A DNA stretch of 64,000 nt from contig NC_083575.1 of NCBI RefSeq assembly GCF_027579695.1, positions 35,603,382 through 35,667,381 on the forward strand, written 5' to 3'. The notes below the pieces were generated by a model. That model saw only the letters and a program-made list of their open reading frames with translations, was not told the DNA's origin and did not search any database. Positions 37,595 through 48,910 of this stretch are shown here, piece after piece. How positions within the stretch are numbered: the stretch's first letter is position 1; each line of letters opens with the position of its first letter. This DNA comes from Neoarius graeffei (Eukaryota > Chordata > Actinopteri > Siluriformes > Ariidae). The position numbers were made by a program, and so were the translations under genes.

Positions 37595-40583
37595 ATATCA
37601 AATCAAATCAAAATCAAGTTTATTTGTATAGCGCTTTTAACAATAAACATTGTCGCAAAGCAGCTTTACAGAATTTGAACGACTTAAAACATGAGCTAAT
37701 TTTATCCCTAATCTATCCCCAATGAGCAAGCCTGTGGCGATGGTGGCAAGGAAAAACTCCCTCAGACGACACGAGGAAGAAACCTCGAGAGGAACCAGAC
37801 TCAAAAGGGAACCCATCCTCATTTGGGCAACAACAGACAGCCTGACTATAATATTAACAGTTTTAACAGGTATAACCCTCAACTGTCCTCACGGGGCCGT
37901 CCTTCACAGGAGCGGTGCGATAAAACTCCGACCAGACACAGGGCACCAGGATGGATCAAGCAGGTCCGAGGGGCAGAAGAGGCCAGCATCTCAATCCCAG
38001 GATCAACATGTAACTCAGAGGGACAGACTGGGGGGGGGGGAGAGAGAAAGAAAACACAGGTTGTTAGGTATGCCCTAAAAATGACAAGTATTAAATCTGT
38101 GTGGTAGGCTCGCAGAGACGAGAGTCTTTACATCAGGCATAACACACAACAATGGCATGTTAATATGGTAAAAAATATCATGACCTGCTCTAGCTGGATG
38201 CTTGATTGGGTGATGGGAGCACACTCCTCAGCAATGATGAGATGCAGATGGGACCCTTAGGGCTGGCCAAGACAATTCAGTTACATTTCACCGGGTCTGG
38301 GACATGCGACAGAATGTCTGATGGCCGATTCCCTACAGGCTACGATAGCCAGTCGAGGTCTCCACCCTCTCCACCAAAAGATTTCCTGTTGACTCCATGT
38401 AACTCAGAGGGACAGATTTGGGGTGGGGGGGAGGGAAAGAAAACACAGGTTGTTAGGTATGCCCAATGTCACCTGAATAAGTAGGAGCAGTATACATATT
38501 GCACCGAGTACAAGCAGGGACTCCGGCAACTAACTATGACAGCATAACTAAAAGGAGAGAGCCAGAAGGTAACACAGGCATGAGGGAGCCCCGGGACATA
38601 AAGCAGCCAGCCACTACACCGTCAACAAACTCGAGTGAGCAAGCGAGTGGGGACTGACAGCATCCATACATCCCAGTTTACCAAAACACTCTATGTCTGA
38701 GGACCCTCCAGATCTACTCCTTTACCTCATAAACACCATTAACAAAAGGCTTGACCAAACAGATATGTTTTCAGCCTAGACTTAAATGCTGAGACTGTGT
38801 CTGATTCCCGAACATTACTTGGAAGGCTGTTCCATAACTGTGGGGCTTTGTAAGAAAAGGCTCTGCCCCCTGATGTAGCCTTCACTATACGAGGTACCAG
38901 CAGATAGCCTGCACCTTTTGATCTAAGTAGGCGTGGCGGGTCATAGAGGAGCAGAAGTTCACTCAGGTACTGTGGTGCGAGACCATTTAGTGCTTTAAAG
39001 GTCAATAGTAGTATTTTATAATCAATACGAAATTTGATTGGGAGCCAATGCAGTGTGGATAAGACAGGCGTGATGTGGTCATATTTTCTAGTTCTAGTAA
39101 GGACTCTTGCTGCTGCATTTTGAACTAACTGGAGCTTGTTTATGCACTTATTGGAACATCCAGACAGTAAGGCATTACAATAATCCAACCTGGAGGTAAC
39201 GAAAGCATGGACTAGTTTTTCTGCATCATGCAATGACATTAAATTTCTTATCTTTGCAATATTTCTGAGATGAAAGAAAGCTATCCGGGTGATGTTATCA
39301 ATGTGAGTTTCGAATGAAAGACTGGGGTCAACAATCACTCCGAGGTCTTTTACTGCTGCACGTGAAGAAACAGAAAGGCCATCCAGAGTCACTGTGTAAT
39401 CAGAAAACTTACTTCTAGCTGTATGTGGTCCTAGCACAAGTACTTCAGTCTTGTCAGAGTTAAGCAGAAGGAAATTAATAAGCATCCAGTGTCTAATGTC
39501 CTTAACACATTCCTCAATTCTATTAAGCTGGTGTCTCTCATCAGGTTTTGCAGAGACATACAACTGTGTGTCATCAGCATAACAGTGGAAACTAATACAA
39601 TGTTTACAAATAATATCGCCCAGAGGTAACATATATAGAGAAAAAAGCAGTGGACCCAAGACAGAACCTTGTGGAACACCAAACTTTACCTCGGTACGTC
39701 TAGAAATATCACCATTTATATCAACATACTGATAACGATCAGTTAGATAAGACCTGAGCCAGGAGAGGGCCATTCCCTTAACTCCCACAACATTTTCTAG
39801 TCTATCCAGAAGAATGGAATGATCAATGGTATCAAATGCTGCACTAAGGTCAAGCAACACAAGTAGCGAGACACAGCCCTGATCAGACACCAACAGTAGG
39901 TCGTTTACTACTTTAACCAGTGCTGTCTCTGTGCTATGATGAGGTCTAAATCCTGACTGATACATTTCATGGATGTTATTCCTATGTAAATATGAGCATA
40001 ACTGCTGTGCCACAGCTTTTTCAAGGATCTTGGAGATAAAGGGGAGGTTTGATATTGGCCGATAATTGGACAGCTGACAGGGATCGAGGTCAGGTTTTTT
40101 AATCAGGGGTTTGATAACTGCTAGTTTAAAGGATTTGGGTACATAGCCAATCATAAGAGAAGAATTTATTATTTTTAGAAGCGGTTCAATTACTCCAGGC
40201 ATTATCTGTTTGAATAGATGTGTCGGTAAGGGATCTAGTACGCAAGTTGAGGCTTTTGATGTAGAGATTAATGAAAGTAATTCAGTTTCTTTTAGGGGAG
40301 TAAAACATTCTAACTGATGATCTGATACAGTTATATTGTTAACTACAAGGTCACTTTCATTGTCTAACCTTAAATTAGTAGTTTGAATTTTTTGTCGGAT
40401 ATTCTCAATTTTGTCATTAAAAAAATTCATGAAGTCGTTGCTACTACATACTGCAGGTGTGCATGTGTTGATAGTGGACTTATTCCTGGTTAATTTTGCT
40501 ACAGTATTAAATAGGAATCTAGGATTATTTTTGTTATCTTCTATTAGGGAGGAGAAATATGTTGATCTCGCAGCACTAAACAT
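37595..40583 (-). mobile_element. L2-type LINE with a 614-residue open RT frame
   Basis: On the - strand the ORF 40583-38739 is uninterrupted. It contains [68 protein letters not shown] (catalytic Asp pair) and the L2-typical C-terminus [21 protein letters not shown] ~1.1-kb 3' UTR follows, ending in AAAGCTGCTTTGCGACAATG-type sequence and a TTTGAT repeat. The apurinic endonuclease domain is absent, so this copy is 5' truncated although the RT frame is clean, which suggests recent insertion. No target duplication was found. Confidence 0.9.
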
Positions 40584-42117
40584 ACATAAACATACATAAA
40601 CATAACATTAAAATATTTGTGGGACCTGTTCAGACCTTTAAAAGGTCAAGATAGTCTAGTGTAGGTTTTAATCACAATGTCCCGGCCATCGAATATTTTC
40701 TTTGATTAGATTGTGTGTGTGTGAGGCAACACAGACAGACTTTGGCCCACCTTGTGCAAGCACATGACTGCATGTAATCAGCTTTACGCATGGTCACTTC
40801 CACTCGATTGTGAGCGGACAAACACAGTCTGCACACACAGCTGTGTTCTAGCTGCTGTTTAGACAGATGATCGAATGCCAGACATATTATGTTTTACCTT
40901 ATTGTATCAGTCCTTGTGGTCAATAAAGATACTATGCTGTATACTTTTCTCAAGGGTACATGGAAAAATACTTAAACTAGGGATGGAAATTTTTTTTTTA
41001 GATGCTTCATCTTTCTACACTGCCACACAAAAATATATAATTAGAATTTTACATAGGCAAACATGTTCTTATGAATACATGTGTAAAATATACAAATGAA
41101 TACATTAAAGCAATACGGCCTTTTGATTTCATAAAATCGGTGAAATTTAGTTCCCTCTAAAATTTGGTCATTGTGATGTATGTTTATTTTTGTAATATCT
41201 TTAAAAAAAAAAAAAAACACCCTAGGCCATTCCGTGACTGGGAAGTTATTTAATCTGAGGGGATTCCAGAGCAAAATGTGCATGAAATAGCTCGCTTCAT
41301 GCAGTCAAACAGACAGAGGAAGTCCATGTACGCATGCTCACACGCATGCTTACCAGAGCCGTCATAGTCTTCATCTTTTGCGTTTTACAGCAGCTGCCAT
41401 CCAGTGTTGCATTACTGCCATCTACAGGTCAACCTTTGATCACACCGAGGTGCTCGCTGACTGCCGATATTTATTAATTTGGTCCTGCGTTTCCTTTCCT
41501 TCGCAACATAACGTCTTTTCTTCTCGCTTTCTGTTACTGTAGTCGGTCTTTCACGTTTCGTGTGCACACTCACGTCCGCCATCATTCTCTCCTGTTTCAG
41601 ATTTGTACCCCACAATGCGTTGCGCAAATGGGGAAACCCCACCATGTCATGCATGGCATAGTCTCTTGTATTGAGTCATGGTGAGGCAAGGAAAAAAAAA
41701 TGGTGGAGAATTTAGGGCCAAGGGGGCTTGAAATTAATTAATTGTTCTTTTAGGGGAAAAAAAAGTAATAAAATCGTTAGTCTTTAATTTAAATTCAGTA
41801 GCTTTCGGTCCACTAAAAAAAAAAAAGTGGGTATCAGGGAAAATCTTTGAGAAATCTGAAAGGCAGTATACCTTTAAGCCTTTTTCTCAGAATTGATTTT
41901 TTTTTAAACCCAATCAGCAAGTGGTCATACTGGGGGAAAATATTAAATAATAATAAATTAAATCAAGATGCATCAAGAAGCACAAATAAATGTGAGTTTC
42001 ATTCAGAAACTCATCTAAAGTGAAATTAATCACATTGCGGCCATTCCTATTTATCTAGATTTTCTTTTGAATCCAAGGTCACAGGTTATATCCGGTCTCG
42101 GAGAGGTGCGTTACAAC
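40584..42117. other. Intronic sequence with no supported gene
   Basis: Contains homopolymer A tracts at 41,205, 41,690 and 41,815. A GC-richer patch at 41,380-41,660 has an 80-codon antisense ORF without recognisable domain. No timm23 exon was identified here. Confidence 0.4.
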
Positions 42118-42160
42118 TGGTGTTATTGGTACTTTTTTTGGAACTGGGGTTGTAAAAACA
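42118..42160. repeat. Solo Tc1-type end
   Basis: GGTACTTTTTTTGGAACTGG followed by GGTTGTA resembles the 3' terminus of the CAACCCCAATTCC family (20,690 and 29,360). No matching opposite end is nearby. Confidence 0.4.
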
Positions 42161-42539
42161 ATTTAGAAACATGTTGGGTTTCTAAAGCAGTGGCCAAGAA
42201 TTTATTTCTAGAGGCATGAGGACATATACGAAATAAAAAGCACTGTGTGATCTGACCTGTACAGTTTAGTAGAGAAGTGATGCACTTGATTTTGAGTGGA
42301 TGCCACACAGCAGTAGAAGCTGTGATGGCACGAATTTGTTGCTTTAATCATTCAGTGCATGAGCTGAAAGCTATTGTCAACCAATTTTAAAATCAAATAT
42401 CTGCTATTATGTTAGTAATAGCAGAACATATGACCTTTCCCCCCTATAAATGTCATATTATAGGTCTACTGTTGTTTCGCAGCCTAGGTTATTGGGTTTA
42501 AGTGGTACAAAAATTTTTAAAAATTAATAGCTTTAGTTT

Positions 42540-42895
42540 ACGCCCAGGTGGTGCAGCGGTCTATCACACTGTCACCTCACAGCAAGAATATTCTGGGTTC
42601 AAACCTCACGGCTGACGGGGGCCATTCTGTATGGAGTTTGCATGCTCTCCCCATGCCCGTGTGGGTTTCCTCAGACTGTTTGCTCCCGGATCAATCCATG
42701 AAGCAGAATCTCTTAGGTGGCAGAGGGTCTACATTCTTAGATCGTACTTTGTCAATTCAACCTCCTTCGGTACAGACAGTTCAAAGCCGAATAGATAAGC
42801 ACACACTGTGTAAGCAAAGTACAAATTCAGCTGGGATTGGCTCCAGTTTCCCCTGCAAGTGGGACAAGTGTTGTAGATAATGAATGGATGGAATA
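42540..42895 (+). mobile_element. Old, diverged tRNA-derived SINE
   Basis: GCCCAGGTGGTGCAGCGGTC, CCTCACAGCAAGAATATTCT and TTTGCATGCTCTCCCCATGC follow the order of the SINE at 3963. AGCTGGGATTGGCTCCAG and a GGATGG tail follow. About 150 bases in the middle (42,682-42,830) are unrelated, so the copy was interrupted or rearranged. Confidence 0.65.
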
Positions 42896-43222
42896 AACTA
42901 CAAAAACCCTGTGCAGGCATTGGGAGAACTCCACACAGACCCAATCTCAGGATCAAACTGGGGATCCTGTACACTATATGGCCAAAAGTATGAAGACACC
43001 TGACCATCACACCAATATGTGGGCCTTCCCCAAACCACTGCCACAAAGTATGAATTACACAAGTGTCTAGAAAGGCTTTGTATACTGGAGCATTACGAAA
43101 GAATGAAATATTTTCAAGGGTGATTTGCGAGGTGTCCATATACTTTAGGCCATATAGTGTAGCTGTGAGGTGGCAGTCTACTCACTGTGCCAGTATGTCA
43201 CCCACACAAGATATCAAATAAG

Positions 43223-44400
43223 CAGAGGTGGACAGTAACGAAGTACATTTACTTGAGCACTGTACTTAAGTACACTTTTTGAGGTATCTGTTCCCTACTT
43301 GAGTATTATTTTTTGGAAACTTATGAATAACTTCACTACATTTGAAAGACAAATATCGTACTTTTTACTCCACTACATTTCTGTCAAGGTCCTTGTTACT
43401 ATGAAGCAGCTTTGAAAGTGGATTTTTTTCTCTTTTCTTTTCTAAAATGTGATTGGTTTTTTCGCAGGTGACACTGAGGCAGCCAATCAGTAACCACTAG
43501 TGTCACAGAACATCCATAGACTGTATAATATCAAGATCAAAGATTTCTCTGCAGCATTATTTAACACGATCAGTTGATGGCAGAATGGAAGGAGGCGGTT
43601 CTTCTGGAGCATACACGCACCCATGGCTATACCTAGAACCCATGTTTCAGTTTTCTGAAAGGATTAAAGGTTAATTTCGTTTTAAATGTTTGCCTAAAAC
43701 AAACCACATCACGGCCTACAAAAACTCGCTGTCCAACCTGCCGAGCATATTGAGGCATGTAAGCGTTTTATTCCAAGAGAAAGCTTGCAATGAAGTTGTC
43801 TGTGCTTTTAGAGCTAGCGATAATGCTACAATAGCTATGCAGCCTGGTTAGTCAAATGACCTTCTATGGATTTGCCCACCAAGTTGCCATCGCCTTGTCC
43901 ACGGCTAACGTTAACACATAGTTAACATGTAAAAACGGAGTTACGCTAACATGAATAACGTTAACTTATCTGAAGTCCTTTCAGAAATGTTTTAGCATAA
44001 TCTTGCCAAATAAATGGAATGTAGAAACCTCTCTTTTCTAGTAACGTTAGCTACCCAATATGATTTTGAGTTTGAAAAGCATTTGCTAGCATGTCAGGTG
44101 GAGCTTCTCTGACTAGCTAGCTTAACGTTAAACCACCATGATGGCACAGCATGCGTTCATTTTGTAAATCCAGTCGATTGCTTCAGAGGCATTAGGTTTT
44201 GTAAGCGTTGTGGCAATAATACAATGTGTTGACAGAAAATGTACTTTTAATACTCAAATATTTTTAAAAGCAAGTACTTCAGTACTTCAACTTAAGTAAA
44301 AATTTGATTGTACAACTTTCACTTGTATCAGAGTAACATTTGACCGGCGGGATCTGTACTTTGACTTCAGTAATGAAGTTGGGTACTTTGTCCACCTCTG
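43223..44400 (+). mobile_element. Tol2-like hAT remnant with BED-finger exon
   Basis: The ends CAGAGGTGGACAGTAACGAA and the complement of CAGAGGTGGACAAAGTACCC are inverted, with AAGTAC-rich sub-terminal repeats typical of Tol2-related hATs (Tol2 starts CAGAGGTGTAAAAAGTA). Around 43,635-43,765 a frame reads CLPKTNHITAYKNS then SNL, the BED zinc-finger exon signature, and ends at a possible donor. The catalytic part is gone. The flanking 8-mers (CAAATAAG, TCAAAGAG) match only poorly. Confidence 0.75.
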
Positions 44401-45030
44401 TCAAAGAGAGCTTGATATATAATGTATTGGGCAACCTAAATAGTTTGTCTATTTGCTCTGTCCACAACAGCGTGCGCGCACACACTTTTCCAGGTCATTG
44501 CTCAACCTGCTAAGCTGCTAATTTTAAATCACATACTTATTTGTTAGATAATGTTGGGAAAGCTGGAGAGAACGTAAGCCACAAGTCACTACAAATGATA
44601 AATGACTATAAATTCCTTAAAAGTAGGGTATGGCATGCAAAATATCAAACCCAAGGTAAATACTGACCTCTAGTGGCTGGATATATAAGATTTCTATTAT
44701 TATTATAATTATTATCTATCAGAGTTGCAGTGTAGTACAAAATGTCTTAGAGAAACAGGATGTGATTAAGGACTTTTGTTTGAAGTCATCTAAATCTAAA
44801 AGCCTATTTAATTAATAAATGTTGACTACTGAAGCACGTTTGGAAGTCGCTTTGGTTATAAGCATGTCCTAAAATCACTAACTCTAAATGTAAATATTAA
44901 TGAGGAATTTTTTGTTTCAGAGAAAGCCTGCAAAGTTTGAAAGCAACTTATAATTTACATTTAACAGAATGTAAATTATTTAAGACAATTTGTTATGACA
45001 GGAATTAGGATGTAGTGAAATAGTACTCAC
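44401..45030. other. Intronic sequence, nothing recognised
   Basis: AT-rich; a short (TTA)n near 44,698. No coding signal. Confidence 0.4.
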
Positions 45031-45093
45031 TGTACATTATGAGGTTTAGACCAAGCCACATGCGTAATCCACTGATGGCTCCAAACTGTGCAC
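45031..45093 (-). pseudogene. timm23: timm23 exon (AFGA..NGLR) with a 22-base gap and frame break
   Basis: The acceptor TGACACTCAG and donor GTGAGT are both good. The first half reads AQFGAISGLRM (human AAFGAMNGLRL). The second half spells AWSKPHNVQ (human AWSKPRNVQ), but in another frame. The bases for the intervening GLKETQN-like residues are missing: the exon is 63 bases, and homology plus intron phases (2 in, 2 out) predict 85. Splicing it as is would give a nonsense C-terminal half. Confidence 0.8.
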
Positions 45094-45541
45094 CTGAGTG
45101 TCAAACAGCTCAAATCTGCTTGCATTTCTCAGCACCAGGAAATAAGCAAAAGAAGGAGGCTGAATTAGCCAGTGGAAGAGTGGGACGATGCTATAAATGT
45201 TGTCCTTTATGTATTGGGTAATTATTTTAATGTACGTGTGGGGATTCTTCAATATAATGGTGGATAATTTCATTTTACTTAAAACTTCTCAATTTATTGC
45301 TTTTTTACATTGTACTGGAATGTCTAGAAATTGTGTACTCTTGTATATTTGTTTATCGTTACTGGCCCTCAAAAGGAACTGAAAATATCTTAGTAGAGTC
45401 GTACTACTGAACTATAACTTTCATAGTGTTATTTTGACTGTATTTATGGCATTTGCTACTCTATATTTTCTACTTCTTCTCTATCTGATAGGTGTAATAA
45501 TGGGCTTTCCCTTATGAGAGCTAAAAGTATGTATTTAGAGT

Positions 45542-48500
45542 TTCGTCTCGTCTTCATCCGCTTTATCCGGGGCCAGGTCGCGGAGGCAGCAGTCTGAGCA
45601 TGGAAGCCCAAACTTCCCTTTCCCCAGACACCTCGGCCAGCTCCTCGGGAAGAACACTGAGGCGTTCCCAGGCCAGCCGAGAGACATAGGCCCTCCAGCA
45701 TGTCCTGGGTCTTCCCCGGGGCCTCCTCCTGGGGGGACATGCCTGGAACACCTCCCCAGGGAGGCATCCAGGAGGCATCCGAAAGAGATGCCCGAGCCAC
45801 CTCAGCTGATTCCTCTCGATGTGGAGGAGCAGCGGCTCTACTCCGAGCTCCTCCCGAGTGACTGTGCTTCTCACCCTATCTCTAAGGGAGCGCCCAGCCA
45901 CCCTGCGAAGGAAACTCATTTCGGCCGCTTGTACCCGTGATCTTGTTCTTTTGGTCATTACCCAAAGCTCATGACCATAGGTGAGAGTCGAAACGTAGAT
46001 CGACCAGTAAATCGAGAGCTTCGCCTTTTGGCTCAGCTCCTTCTTCACCACGACGGACCGGTAAAGCGACCGCATCACTGCGGAGGCTGCACCGATCCGC
46101 CTGTCGATCTCACGCTCTATCCTTCTCTCACTCGTGAACAAGATCCCGAGATACTTAAACTCCTCCACTTGAGGCAGGACTTCTCCACCAACCTGGAGAG
46201 GGCAAGCCACCCTTTTCCGGTCGAGAACCATGGCCTCGGACTTGGAGGTGCTGATTCTCATCCCAGCCGCTTCACACTCGACTGCAAACCACCCCAGTGC
46301 ATGCTGAAGGTTCTGGCTTGAAGAAGCCAACAGGACATCATCCGCAAAAAGCAGAGATGAAATCCTGTGGTTCCCAAACAGGATTCCTTCCGGCCCCTGG
46401 CTGCGCCTAGAAATTCTGTCCATAAAAATTATGAACAGAACCGGTGACAAAGGGCAGCCCTGCCGGAGTCCAACATGCACTGGGAACAGGTCTGACTTAC
46501 TGCCAGCAATGCGAACCAGACTCCTGCTCCATTCGTACAGGGACCGGACAGCCCTTAGCAAAGAGCCCCAAACCCCATACTCCCGAAGCACCCCCCACAG
46601 AATACCACGAGGGACATGGTCGAATGCCTTCTCCAGATCCACAAAGCACATGTGGACTGGTTGGGCAAACTCCCATGAACCTTCGAGCACCCTATGAAGG
46701 GTATAGAGCTGGTCCAGTGTTCCATGACCAGGACGAAAACCGCATTGTTCCTCCTGGATCCGAGGTTCGACTATTGGCCGAATTCTCCTCTCCAGTACCC
46801 TGGAGTAAACCTTCCCAGGGAGGCTGAGAAGTGTGATTCCCCTATAATTGGAGCACACTCTCCAGTCCCCTTTCTTAAAAAGGAGGGACCACCACCCCAG
46901 TCTGCCACTCCAGAGGCACTGTCCCTGACCGCCACGCGATGCTGCAGAGGCGTGTCAGCCAAAACAGTCCCACAACATCCAGAGACTTGAGATACTCAGG
47001 GCAGATCTCATCCACCCCCAGTGCCCTGCCACCGAGGAGCTTGAAAACCACCTCAGTGACTTCGGCTTGGGTAATGGACGGGTCCACCTCTGAGTCATCA
47101 GCCTCCGCTTCCTCAATGGAAGACGTGACGGTGGGATTGAGGAGATCCTCGAAGTATTCCTTCCATCGCCCGACAATGTCCCCAGTTGAGGTCAACAGCT
47201 CCCCACCCGCACTGTAAACAGTGTTGGCAGAGTACTGCTTCCCCCTCCTGAGGCGCCGGATGGTTTGCCAGAATTTCTTCGAGGCCGACCGATAGTCCTC
47301 CTCCATGGCCTCACCGAACTCCTCCCAGTTCCGAGTTTTTGCCTCCGCAACTGCCCGAGCTGCGGCACGCCTGGCCTGCCGATACCCATCAGCTGCCTCC
47401 AGAGTCCCAGAGGCCAACATGGCCTGATAGGACTCCTTCTTCAGCTTGACGGCATCCCTTACTTCCGGTGTCCACCACCGGGTTCGGGGATTCCCGCCAC
47501 GACAGGCACCGGAGACCTTGTGGCCACAGCTCCAAACAGTCGCGTCTACAATGGAGTTAGAGAACATGGTCCACTCAGACTCAATGTCCCCCGCCTCCCT
47601 CGGAAGCTGGGAGAAGCTCTCTCGGAGGTGGGAGTTAAAGACCTCCCCGACAGAGTGCTCAGCCAGACGTTCCCAACAGACCCTCACCATACGTTTGGGC
47701 CTGCCAGGTCTGTCCGGCTTCCTCCTCCACCAGCGGATCCAACTCACCACCAGGTGGTGATCAGTTGACAGCTCAGCCCCTCTCTTCACCCGAGTGTCCA
47801 AGACATAGGGCCAGAGATCCGATGAAACGACAACAAAGTCGATCATCGACCTCCAACCTAAGGTGTCCTGGTGCCACGTGCACTTATGGACACCCCTATG
47901 CTAGAACATAGTGTTCGTTATGGACAAACCATGACTAGCACAGAAGTCCAATAACAAAACACCACTCGGGTTCAGATCAGGGAGGCCGTTCCTCCCAATC
48001 ACACCCCTCCAGGTGTCATTGTCGTCGCCCACGTGAGCGTTGAAGTCCCCCAGTAGAACAATGGAGTCCCCAGTCTGAGCACCTCTCAGTACCTCTCCCA
48101 GGGACTCCAAGAAGGCCGGATACTCTATACTGCTATTCGGCCTGTAGGCACAAACAACAGCAAGAGCCCTCTCCCCGACCCGAAGGCGCAGAGAGGCGAC
48201 CCTCTCGTTCACTGGGGTAAACTCCAGCACATGGCGGCTGAGCTGGGGAGCTATAAGCAAGCCCACACCAGCCCGCCGCCGCTCACCATGGGCGACTCCA
48301 GAGAAGTGGAGAGTCCAACCCCTCTTGAGGAGCTGGGTTCCGGAGCCCAAGCTGTGTGTGGAGGTGAGCCCGACTATCTCTAGCCGGTACCTCTCAACCT
48401 CCCGCACAAGCTCAGGCTCTTTCCCCCCCTAGCGAAGTGACATTCCATGTCCCAACAGCTAGCCGCTGTGTTCAGGGATCAGGTCGTCGAGGCCCCTGCC

Positions 48501-48899
48501 TTCGACTGCCACCTAATCCACACTGCACCAGCCCCCTACGGCTACCTCTGTGGGTGGTGAACCCACAGGAGGTCGGGCCCACGTCACCACTTCAGGCTGA
48601 GCCTAGCCGGGCCCCGTGGGCAAAGGCCCGGCCACCAAGCGCTCGCATACGAGCCCCAACCCCAGGCCTGGCTCCAGGGTGGGGCCCCAGCTGCGCCATA
48701 CCAGGCAACGTCACGGTCCTTGATTTTATTTTATCCATAAGGGTTTTGGTGAACTGCTCTTGGTCTGGCCTGTCACCTAGGACCTGTCTGCCTTGGGAGA
48801 CCCTAACAGGGGGCGTAATGCCCCCGACAACATAGCTCCTAGGATCATTCAAGCACACAAACCCCTCCACCACAATAAGGTGGCAGTTCCAGGAGGGGT
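45542..48899 (-). mobile_element. Rex3 LINE (RTE clade), full length
   Basis: An 11-bp duplication GTATTTAGAGT at 45531-45541 and 48900-48910 frames 3,358 bp. On the - strand it starts CACCCCTCCTGGAACTGCC. 48407-47901 encodes the endonuclease ([18 protein letters not shown]). 47846-46875 encodes the linker and early RT (DFVVVSSDLWPYVLDTRVK; FWQTIRRLRRG). 46858-45563 encodes the RT core (SNYRGITLLSLPGKVYSRVL, FVDLEKAFDHVPRGIL, LLFADDVLLAS, EEFKYLGILF). The blocks CGGTGACAAAGGGCAGCCCTG-like and ACCACCACCCCAGTCTGCCA match those used to recognise Rex3. The frame is broken at two joins (near 47,880 and 46,870). The 3' end is GGATAAAGCGGATGAAGACG. Confidence 0.95.
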
Positions 48900-48910
48900 G
48901 TATTTAGAGT

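Noticed and set aside
40738-40795. Possible timm23 exon for the VTRQGA.WANTLG segment on the - strand
   Set aside because: A TGGGCCAA block after an ATG and an AG acceptor-like site is suggestive, but the frame, length and donor do not fit; the similarity is no better than chance.
41412-41654. 80-codon antisense ORF with ALWGTNL, vaguely like the missing timm23 exon
   Set aside because: The surrounding residues do not match, and no splice sites in the right phase are present.
46431-48835. Several + strand ORFs of 90-170 codons
   Set aside because: They are shadows of the Rex3 coding sequence on the opposite strand.
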